DNA of 64,000 nt from Fontivita pretiosa (GTDB lineage: Bacteria; Planctomycetota; Phycisphaerae; Tepidisphaerales; Tepidisphaeraceae): positions 372,001-436,000 of the forward strand of contig NZ_CP191258.1 in NCBI RefSeq assembly GCF_050410795.1. Direction: 5' to 3'. The notes below the pieces were generated by a model. The model worked only from the letters and a program-made list of their open reading frames with translations, was not told the DNA's origin and searched no databases. Numbering within the stretch: position 1 is the first letter of the stretch; every line of letters begins with the position of its first letter. The translations under genes and the position numbers were made by a program. This document shows positions 38,770 to 46,753 of this stretch, piece after piece.

Positions 38770-39173
38770 ACTTCATCTCCCCGCACTCGGGGAGAAGTTT
38801 CCCCCCAACTCCCTCACCCTGCACTCGGGGAGAAGATCGCCCAACTTCCTCTCCGCCCACTCGGGGACACGCTTCCCCAACTCCCCCGTACTCAGGGAGT
38901 GTTTCCGCCCCCAACACTCGTTCCCCTGCACTCCGAGAGAAGTTTTCCCCCAACACCCTCTCCCTGTACTCAGGGAGAAGTACCCTCCAACTCCCTCTCC
39001 CTGTACTCAGGGGGAAGTACCCTCCAACCCCCTCTCCCTGTACTCAGGGGGAAGCACCCTCCAACTCCCTCTCCCTGTACTCAGGGAGAAGTACCCTCCA
39101 ACTCCCTCTCCCTGTACTCAGGGGGAAGCACCCTCCAACTCCCTCTCCCTGTACTCAGGGAGAGGGCAGGGGT
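38770..39173. repeat. Tandem array of a 37-bp REP-like palindromic repeat
   Basis: Six well-conserved 37-bp units (about 38951-39172) follow several diverged ones (38770-38950). Each unit contains the imperfect palindrome CTCCCTG-TACT-CAGGGRG. The last unit continues into AGAGGGCAGGGGTGAGGG, which looks like a complete single element. Units vary by one or two bases (GGGAGAAGTA or GGGGGAAGCA). There are no spacers, so it is not a CRISPR. A degenerate RAYT transposase follows immediately. Confidence 0.9.
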
Positions 39174-39214
39174 GAGGGTTCTGCATCAAAGGACCAAGGC
39201 AGAACGACGAGGGC

Positions 39215-39354
39215 ACAAGGATGGATGAAGTTTGCGCTCCGCCTCGAAGGCATCGAAATCGGCGTCCCCGTGAAACAGATGCACACGACCGTTGTCGCGG
39301 CCAAGGACGCGGTAGATGGCCGCCGGCCTCGACGGCGCGTGCGGTTCGTGGCAT
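39215..39354 (-). pseudogene. REP-associated tyrosine transposase (RAYT) N-terminal remnant
   Basis: From ATG 39354 the minus strand reads MPRTARAVEAGG and then, after a frame change of about two missing bases, IYRVLGRDNGRVHLFHGDAD and FDAFE. This is the order of the conserved start of RAYT/TnpA_REP proteins (PRxARxxxGGxxYHVxNRGNxR...LFxxDxDxxxF). The rest, including the HUH motif and catalytic Tyr, is absent. Its truncated end is about 40 bp from the REP-like array. Confidence 0.6.
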
Positions 39355-39414
39355 GTGAGCAAGCGACAAAGCCGGCCGATCCGCCCCAATATCGACAATC
39401 AGTGATGTCCCCTT

Positions 39415-39850
39415 TATCCCGACAGTCCGCACTTCCAGAAGCTCGTGTTCCACGCCTGGCGCCGCGTGCCCAACCGCCGCTTCAAGCTCGCCGGCGACGG
39501 CGGCTACGACGCGGAGCACAACCACGAGTTGGCGCGGCAGGACATGGGGCAGCAATCGCTCATCCCCGCCACAATCGGCCGCACGCCCGGCGGCGAAGAC
39601 CGCATCCGCGGACGCTGGCGGCGGCACATGCGGCGGCTGCTGAAAACCAAACGCTGCCGCCGACGCTGCGGCTACACCCAGGGTTGGCAGGCCGAAACCG
39701 CCAACAGCATGATCAAGCGGAACACCGGCAGCGCGTTGCGGGCCAGGACCCGCTGCGGCCGCCTGCGCGACCTGCGGCGGAAGGTCATCACGCACAACGT
39801 GATGATCCTGAGAAACGAGGCTCGAGACAGAGCAGTCATGCCCCCTTTTC
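39415..39850 (+). pseudogene. Broken DDE transposase, C-terminal part (IS4-like)
   Basis: The frame opens near 39415 (SPHFQKLVFHAW) without a start and reads FKLAGDGGYDAEHNHELAR, RRLLKTKRCRRRCGYTQGWQ, AETANSMIKRN and KVITHNVMIL, the end of a DDE transposase. The N-terminal two thirds are missing. The tail ACAGAGCAGTCATGCCCCCT at about 39826-39845 resembles the sequence at 41219-41240 and may be an element end. It belongs to the cluster of insertion-sequence remnants at 39400-41240. Confidence 0.75.
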
Positions 39851-39878
39851 CGGCTTATTGGACTTCCAGCATCATTGT

Positions 39879-40424
39879 TTATTTGGCCCAGACTTTCACT
39901 CGGTGCGACCAAACAAGTCCACGCGCCGGCATCCTCAGGCCTGCCTCGATGTGGAACTCGCCCTGGTCGAGAAAGGTGTTGTTGGGTAGCGGCACCTTGA
40001 ATAGATGGAAGGTTTTTGGGCGAATCGTAACGACTTCAGGGTCGTAAGCTCCGGAATGTTCCATGCCCAGCAGGGTCGTCTCCTTCGGTACCCAAACACG
40101 CAGAACCAGGTAAGCCAAATCCGGCGGTGTGCCGCCCGTCTGGAGGTCCCCTGCTGGCCATGTCGCGGCCGCAGCGGAGTTATTTGTCGTGGCTGGCACA
40201 GCAACACCTGGGGGAAGGATTCGCTTCTTCTCATACCAGACAGGCGGACTGCGGATGATCAGTTCTTTGTCTGAGCCGTTATAGACTTCCACTACTACGC
40301 TCGAAGGCTCCCGAAGCGCAACCGTGGTGTCACGGACGTAAAGGTCGACCGCCACGTTCGCAGTACGGGGCAACACCCCATCAACACTACGCGCAATTAA
40401 GAGAATCGCCAACACTCGGAAAGC
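39879..40424 (-). pseudogene. Gene truncated at its 5' end by an insertion sequence; exported or membrane-anchored hypothetical
   Basis: The frame continues from the IS5-like element at CTAG (40424-40427) and ends at 39879. The native part begins LAFRVLAILLIARSVDG, which looks like a signal peptide that has lost its beginning, followed by a beta-sandwich-like domain (VAVDLYVRDTTVAL, SSVVVEVYNGSDKELIIRS, GEFHIEAGLRM). No family is recognised. A GTG near the start of the native part could still initiate translation, so expression is not excluded. It lies between insertion-sequence remnants, two genes downstream of the second surface-protein cassette. Confidence 0.55.
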
Positions 40425-40795
40425 TAGGCACTGTCTGAAAACAGTAGTTTGAGATACCGGCGGATCATCGCCAACTGAAGCATTCCGTGAAAGTTGACGG
40501 CCAGCTTCTCGAACCGCGTTCCGATGCGCCGGAACTCCTTGAGCCAGCCGACGCACTGCTCGGCTACGCAGCGGCCGCGGTAGGCCCAGCGGTCGAACCA
40601 CACCGCCGGGTCGTGTCGAGCCAGCTCATTTTCCTTGTGCGGAATCACCGGCTCGATCTTCTGCTCGGCCAGCCAGTCGCGCACGCGCTGCGCGCTGTAT
40701 CCTTTGTCGCCGGCGAGCTTGCGGGGCTTGTGGCGACGCTTGCGTTTCTTTCGTCGTCGGCCGATCAGCGTCGCGATCGCATCTGTGCCTGGCCG
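40425..40795 (-). pseudogene. IS5-family transposase, C-terminal fragment with one element end
   Basis: The minus strand encodes RKLAGDKGYSAQRVRDWLAE, EPVIPHKENE, FDRWAYRGRCVAEQCVGWLK and ends LLFSDSA; this is the last third of an IS5-family (IS427-like) DDE transposase including the DDE glutamate region. The terminal sequence GCACTGTCTGAAAAC directly abuts CTAG, the type of target expected for this family. The other end is lost where it joins another transposase fragment near 40780-40795. Confidence 0.82.
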
Positions 40796-41240
40796 CGGTG
40801 GTCGACCGGGGACCCAAGCCCGATGACCTGGAGTTCAGACCGCTGCTGAAGGCCGCGTGCAGACGACATCCCTTCCGCACGCTGCTGGCCGAGTGCGGCT
40901 ACGATGCCGAGCGCCATCATCGCTTCCTCCACGACACCCTGGGCGTCATCGGCATCATCCCGCCCACGCGCGGCCGGCCAGCAAAGAATCCCGAGCATCT
41001 GCCGCGCGGCCTGCACCGCCGATTCCTGCACCAGCACTGGCCCGGGATCAAGCCGCTCTACGGCCAGCGCTGGCAATCGGAAAGCTACTTCTCGATGAGC
41101 AAGCGGCTGCTCGATTCGTTCCTGCGTTCCCGCAAACGCGCCAACCAGGATCGCGAACTGCACCTGCGGAACATCACACCATGAACCTGATGCTTACGGC
41201 GGATCCTTAGGGTTTTCTACAGAGCAGTAATGTCCCCTTT
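40780..41240 (+). pseudogene. Broken DDE transposase, C-terminal part (IS4-like), second type
   Basis: The plus strand reads CLAAVVDRGPKPDDLEFRPL, LLAECGYDAERHHRFLHD, GVIGIIPPTRGRP, GIKPLYGQRWQSESYFSMSK and RLLDSFLRSR, ending in NITP where the frame breaks just before the expected THNLM. It lacks the N-terminal half. A possible end sequence, ACAGAGCAGTAATGTCCCCT, lies at 41219-41238 and resembles the one near 39826. Confidence 0.75.
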
Positions 41241-41274
41241 TATTACCCCCGTTTCAGTCCCCAACCACTGCACT

Positions 41275-41715
41275 TTACTGGCTTTGCCGGCGCGCCGCGT
41301 CCCCTTCAGGTCGCCCTGAATCCTGCGCCGGCCTCAGGGCTTTCGTCGACAACGACCGGCGCAATACCAGTGCGCCTCCCGAAACTGCTGCACAGCACAG
41401 CACAAGAAACCACAGGGGGAGATGCACTGAGCATGAGATGAAATCATCGACAGGTTTGTAATAGCAGTAGATCATACCCCGACCAATGGCGATGCCGATC
41501 TTTGCTTCGCCAATGAGAGGAACGACGAATGTCGGGAGCGGGTCCCAACTGCTCAGCGCAACTGCCGCCACTGCAAGAACCAATGCAGCGATTCCAGTCC
41601 AGATCGCAATGACTCTTGTCGTGGGTTCCCAACGCTCGCGCGCAGTTTGTTTCTCGATGCGCTTGTATTCAACGAGGTCTTTGAGCTGATGAGTCACGAT
41701 CAATACCGTTACCAA
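41275..41715 (-). CDS. Small two-helix membrane protein overlapping the second surface-protein gene
   Basis: The frame starts at TTG 41715 (or GTG 41697), overlapping the stop of the surface protein (41709-41711) by seven bases, so it is probably translationally coupled. The 146 residues contain two membrane helices (about 34-55, RVIAIWTGIAALVLAVAAVA, and about 98-117, LPLWFLVLCCAAVSGGALVL) with an external loop between. No family name can be given, but this helix-loop-PLW-helix pattern is common in small planctomycete proteins. It occupies the same position as the exported partner of the first cassette (1880-2752), without sequence similarity to it. Confidence 0.6.
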   Translation of the reverse strand: MVTVLIVTHQLKDLVEYKRIEKQTARERWEPTTRVIAIWTGIAALVLAVAAVALSSWDPLPTFVVPLIGEAKIGIAIGRGMIYCYYKPVDDFISCSVHLPLWFLVLCCAAVSGGALVLRRSLSTKALRPAQDSGRPEGDAARRQSQ

Positions 41716-44700
41716 ATGAGCACAGTCCGAAACTCGTTCAGGTAGTAATTATCAAACACTGTCTCAATCTTCGGGGCGCCTGCGCGCATGATCCCGGTGA
41801 TCGAGTGGGTGCCGTCCCCCGTTCCAACTGTGTGACCGATCTCGTGTGTCACCGTGTGCCACTCATCCGTGCTGTAGTTTCGCTGACGCACAAAGTCGTC
41901 GATGGTTTCCAGGAAGATGAACGACGTGTCGGCGTCGGACGCTCCGTAATCCAGGCCGCTGTCGATCGTCGGTCCTGGAATCGGCGGAACACCCAGCCCA
42001 GTTGGCGCGATGCCATCGGCGTCACCGTCGGTCGAGGCAAAGTTCTCGAACGCGCCGACCAGATACATCGTCCAGAACAATGCTGTCGAAGCGGGCAGAT
42101 TCTTGGCGCTTACCAAGTTATCACCGTCTTCGAGATGCCTCGCAAAGGGGATGTTGCCGACAGTGTTGATACTTCCCGGCCCTGGATCGACGTACCTCGG
42201 GAGGATATATGCGACTCCGAACGCGGATTCCAATAGAGAACCTCCGTCAGGAAGGTGCATCGTGCCGGTGGCTGGTATTACGTCATCGTCCGTAACTGTT
42301 GCTGCGGCGGGGAACGCCATTGGCGCAATGATGCCGGCGGGAACATTGACCGTATCGCCCGCACGAATGTTATCGGAGTTGAGGTAGATCGGAGCTTGCG
42401 TCGTCCCAACGCTGAGGCGTCCCCCTTCAAACGAATTCTCGCTGTCCGGGAGCGGAGCGGCCAATTGCACGATGTCATTGAACCCGCCCGCCACCGCAAC
42501 GTTGCGCGTGATCCCGGTGATCGTCACCGCAACTGTGTTCGCGACAACGGGGGCGGCCACAGTACCCATGGCGTCGCGCTCGATCCAGAGCCTGCGCCAA
42601 ACGGTAAGCATGTCAGTCACCGCCCCCTTGAAGCCGGGAACCTGCTTGTTGTTCGGAGGGACGGTGTTGTCGTTGATCGCATCCAACTCCGGACCAGTGA
42701 GCGCGGCCGCTATCCGAAAATTGTCGCCCGGCTGCATGGTGACCTGGAATCTTACGGTTGCCTTGCCCGCAGCGTCCGTCGTGGCGCTCGTCCTGTAGTT
42801 GATTCCCGCAGCCGGGAAAGTCCCGCGCTGCCCCGGCACAGTACCCCGGTTGTCCAGGCCGAGCGCGGCCGTCGCCGTGTCGTTCTTGTCGATTTGCTGT
42901 TGCTGCGGCTGTCCGGGAACAAACGCATTGGGATCATCAACGTCGTATGACTGGAAGTAGATCGTTGTACCAGCAGGTGGAGGTGGAGTGATTGTAGCCT
43001 CCACGTCGATCAGATCGTGCGCAACAGTATCCGCAGGCGTATCTTTGTCAGGGATGATTCGTCTCCCGCCATTCAGGTGCGGGTTGTCGTCCAACGCGGT
43101 CTTGACGGTTGCGGTGTTGACGGGAACCCACTTGACGGAGAATTTGCGGACCGTTGCCCGCACCGCGTCCACCGTGATCGGCTGGGTCGCGGTTGGATCC
43201 GTGCTCGGGGAGGCGGCCAGGACGAATCGCACGCCGCCCGTGGTGGCGCTGGGCTTTACGCCCTCGATCCAGAGCGTGTCCGGCCAGCTTGCCGGCCAGC
43301 GCAGCTCCTCGCGCGTGGCGCCCAGTCCCAGCAACGGGGTACCGCTGCGCTGCGGGTCGGACCAGACCCGGACCCTGCTGGCCCCGGAAACGATCCGCAG
43401 GATCCGCGACGGGCCAGGCCCGCTGCCGACGTTCATCGGCACCAGGTCGTCTTCGCCGCTCACCACCCCGCTCTGCTGCCAGTCCGGCACGCCGTTGTCG
43501 TCGTCGTCATCGTCGTTTAGCGCGATGATCACCCCGGGTCTGGTCAAAGTGTCTTCGAAGCTGTCATCCGAATCGTCGATCGTCCCGTTGTTGTTCGAGT
43601 CCACGTCCAGGTCCGGCTTGGGCAGTTCGTAGTCGAACTCGTAGGTGCCCCAAGAAGGATAAGCGCCGTCGGCGCCGTCCGGCGTCTTCGTGTCCAGCAC
43701 GAAGTTGAGGAAGTTCTCGCCGCCGAGAGTGCCTGCAAACGTGAGTGTGATGTTGGTGCCAGAGGTGTGCTCCAGGTTGCCATCACTATAGTTGGAGCCA
43801 CCCCAAACGAACGGGAAATTAACCGGGTCCGTCAGCTCCAGATCAGGATACCGCCTGTCCGTGACGCTCACTGAAAAGCTGTCCCAGTACCCAGTGCCCT
43901 CCTGGCCGGGGGCCTCAACGTATGAGTCCCACGTATACAGCGCGTGCGAGAACTCCACCGTGTAGCCGTCCGGCTCCGGGGAGAACAAGCGCAGCGATGC
44001 ACCGTGAACGCCGATGTCTTGACTATCGCGATGGCTGCGGTCCGGCACGCCGACGGTAAGCGCGCCGGTGATGCTTTCAAAACTCGCTTCGCCATAGAGC
44101 TCCCAAGCGGGCAACTGCACCAGAGCACTGCCCGAGGCGCTGCCCGCGGTGGCGCGGACCACCGCTGATCCACCACCGCTCATCGGCGCCGTGTACACGC
44201 CATCAGAGAGCGTCCCGAGGCTGCCTGCGTCCAGCGACCAGGAGATCGAAGGCTGAGTGACCAGCGATTCACCGAACTGATCAACGGCTCGTGCCGTGAA
44301 CTGTTGCGTCCCGCCGTAGCCCAGCTCGACGAATCCGGGACCGACGCTGATCGACGTCAGCGTCTGAATCACCGTCACGTCCACGCTGCTGCTCACCGTG
44401 CTGTACTCGTTGGCGATCGTGACGATGAAACGGTACGCGCCATAACCCAAAAAGGTGACGCTCGAGTTCTTCGCGGCGTTGGAGCCGTTGATGCTGAAGA
44501 TCGGCTCGGGCGCATCCGCGGGCTTGCTCGCCACGGACCACGTGTACGTCAGGTACGATTCTCCCCGCGCCGTCGAGCCCAGCACGCTCAAGTTGGCCGT
44601 CGTCCCGGTGACAGGGTTGGGGTTGGCGCTGGCGGGCTCCATGATCGCCGGTACTTTCAGCGAGATTCGGGTGGACGGTCCCATCCCGGCCTTGAGCAGC

Positions 44701-45859
44701 GGCGCCGTCGGATCGCCGCCGAAGGTCTGCACGCGCAACAGCTCGCTCATCTGTCCCGTCACCGTCGCGTCGTAGCTGGTCTGGTTGGCGCCGAGCGTGG
44801 CGACCGTGCTCCATGTCTGTCCACCATCGCTGGACATCAGCACGTAGAACCCATCCTCGCTGGCGGAGTTGTCGGTCCACGTGACTCTGGCACTGCTCGG
44901 GGACAATTCCTCCGCCTGCACGTCGCTCGCCGCCGCCAGCACCGTGTAGTCCCCGCGGTGCGGTGTATATGCAACAAGGTTCTGGTTGATGTCGCGTCCG
45001 CGGACGCGGTAACCGTACCACTTGCCGTCGACCAAGCCGGCGTCGTCCAGGTAGGTGATCGCAGCGTCGATCCACCCGGTGATCGGTACATAGCCGTTGC
45101 CGTCGTAGCTGTTGCGCTCGACTCGCCACTGATGCACGGCCGGATCGGCATCCCACGAAACACGGATGCCAATGTTCGGATCGTCCAGCAGCGAGCGGGC
45201 CACCACGTAGAAGTCCGTCGGCTCGACCAGATGAATCATGAACCCCGCGTCGATCAGCGAGTAGTCGGTGCTGTCCCAGGTGGTGCTGTAGTCAAAGTCG
45301 CCGTTCTCGTAGTAGCTCAGTTCAGGAAACGTCCTGGCCTGGTTGACGTAGCTGTTGTCCAGGATCGCGTAGTCGGTGGCATCCACGACGCGATTGTGAT
45401 CGGCGTCGCCCCAGAGGAAGAAGAACTCGGCCTCGTGGGCCGCGAGCATCGGCTCGCCGGTGGCGGCGCTGCTCACGGCGCCGGGCCTGATGCGAAGCTG
45501 GTAGTTGCCGCTGGCCAGCATGCCGGAGCCCTCGAACACGCCGGGGAAACGCAGGGTTGCCTTGTGCGTGAGGGCGTCGTACCCCTCATAGACTACCGGT
45601 TCGGGCTGATCGGTGTCGAGGTTGACGACCTCGAAATCGTCGGCACCGACCCCGGACACGTCCTGATTGAACTCGACCACGTGCCGCTGGGGCAGCTCTT
45701 TCCAGAGAAACTGGCTGGATGTCACCGTGGGCGAATCAAGATGCAGCTTGACTTCCAGCCGCTCACAGCAGGCTCGCCCCCCCGAGGCCGCGCAGCACCA
45801 CTGCGGATGCCGCAGGCAAGCCGATTCCACAACGCGCTCAGCCAGGATCGCGGCGTCAT
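41709..45859 (-). CDS. Giant modular surface protein with metalloprotease-like C-terminus; frame broken at poly-G
   Basis: The start by homology with 6857 is ATG 45859 (MTPRSWLSALWNRL) with the same ribosome-binding site, but after a run of seven G (45777-45783) this frame ends within 45 codons; one extra G would restore it. The long frame itself is open from TTG 45920. The N-terminal module (CCERLEVKLHLD, SbsA-like Ig, dockerin-like GDADHNRVVDATDYAIL) is closely similar to that of the first cassette. Then come one FnIII domain, Ig-like domains (BIG_2-like ISVGPGFVELGYGGTQQFTA), an acidic EF-hand-like segment, and a C-terminus with THEIGHTVGTGDGTH and a following IMRAG. HExxHxxGxxD is a metzincin signature with Asp as third ligand, as in snapalysin. 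Whether it is expressed depends on the tract or on the TTG start. Confidence 0.75.
45777..45783 (-). repeat. Poly-G(7) tract that breaks the frame of the second surface protein
   Basis: Seven C on the plus strand. From the homologous ATG 45859, seven G give a 45-codon peptide, while eight G would join the frame PRGGRACCERLE to the long downstream frame. The paralogue at 6771-6781 has eleven G and is in frame. Confidence 0.8.
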
Positions 45860-45930
45860 AACCCTGCCTCCCTTTGTGAGAAGAGCCTGCCTGCCCGCAG
45901 CCGCCCGCCGGTGCGGACAATGCGTAAGCG

Positions 45931-45960
45931 TGGTTACCGCGCGGCCGGCGCGCGAGTCAA
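45931..45960 (-). promoter_or_regulatory. Sigma70-like promoter of the second surface-protein gene
   Basis: On the minus strand TTGACT (45960-45955) is followed after 18 nt by TAACCA (45936-45931), about 72 nt before ATG 45859. The layout and the leader match the first cassette (6930-6958), which supports ATG 45859 rather than TTG 45920 as the native start. Confidence 0.5.
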
Positions 45961-46081
45961 GGAAAATCTGACCGCGAATTTTGATTGCTCTGGCAGTGAC
46001 AAATGTGCCGGCGTGCAGTGAAATCACCTCTGCCTGATCCTGTGTCTGCGGTTGCGGGGGAGGCAAGGTGCGGGTGATGTG

Positions 46082-46753
46082 ATGACTCCGAAGGAACAAT
46101 GGTCTGCTGTTGATCGGTATCTTGACCAGACGCTCGTCAAGCCGGATGAGACGTTGGAAGAGGCGCTTCGCGTCAGCGCGGAAGCGGGCCTGCCGCCGAT
46201 CAACGTTTCGCCGGCCCAGGGAAAGCTGCTGCACCTGCTGGCGCGGGCGATCGGCGCCAGGAAGATCCTGGAAATCGGCACGCTCGGCGGCTACAGCACG
46301 ATCTGGCTGGCGAGGGCGCTGCCCGCTGGCGGCAAACTGATAACCCTCGAGGCCGAGTCGAAGCACGCCGAAGTGGCGCGCAGGAACATCGCCCGCGCGG
46401 GGCTGGCGGACATCGTCGAGGTCCGTGTCGGTCTGGCCATCGACCTGCTGCCCCGGCTTGAGTCCGATCGACTCGGGCCGTTCGATCTGATCTTCATCGA
46501 CGCCGACAAGCAGAGCACGGTCGAGTACTTCAACTGGGCGATGAAGCTGTCGCGAGTCGGAAGTTTGATCATCGTCGATAACGTCGTCCGCGGCGGCAAG
46601 GTGATCGACGCCGGCAGCACCGACTCGGCCGTCCAGGCGATTCGCCGCTTCAACGACATCCTCTCGCAGGAGAAGCGCGTCAGCGCTACCGCGATCCAGA
46701 CCGTCGGCATCAAGGGGTACGACGGTTTTGTGCATGCGATGGTGATCGCGTAG
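46082..46753 (+). CDS. SAM-dependent O-methyltransferase (caffeoyl-CoA/catechol type)
   Basis: The 223-residue protein from ATG 46082 matches the class of small cation-dependent O-methyltransferases: N-terminal NVSPAQGKLLHLLARAIGAR, SAM motif LEIGTLGGYSTIWLARAL, acidic FDLIFIDADKQSTVEYFNWA (metal and SAM contact), and IIVDNVVRGGKV. The C-terminal GYDGFVHAMVIA is the usual last strand. Small-molecule substrate unknown. Its last 44 bases overlap the end of the convergent GH2 gene. Confidence 0.93.
   Translation: MTPKEQWSAVDRYLDQTLVKPDETLEEALRVSAEAGLPPINVSPAQGKLLHLLARAIGARKILEIGTLGGYSTIWLARALPAGGKLITLEAESKHAEVARRNIARAGLADIVEVRVGLAIDLLPRLESDRLGPFDLIFIDADKQSTVEYFNWAMKLSRVGSLIIVDNVVRGGKVIDAGSTDSAVQAIRRFNDILSQEKRVSATAIQTVGIKGYDGFVHAMVIA

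Noticed and set aside
38770..39173. CRISPR-like array of regular repeats.
   Set aside because: Units are directly joined without unique spacers, vary in sequence, and no cas gene is present.
38899..39228. Open frame of 109 codons with repeated SPCTQGE and LSLYSGG motifs.
   Set aside because: It is the translation of the 37-bp tandem repeat in three frames, with no start signal.
45860..45920. TTG 45920 as native start of the second surface protein.
   Set aside because: The promoter, ribosome-binding site and homology with the first cassette all point to ATG 45859; the TTG lies in the leader.
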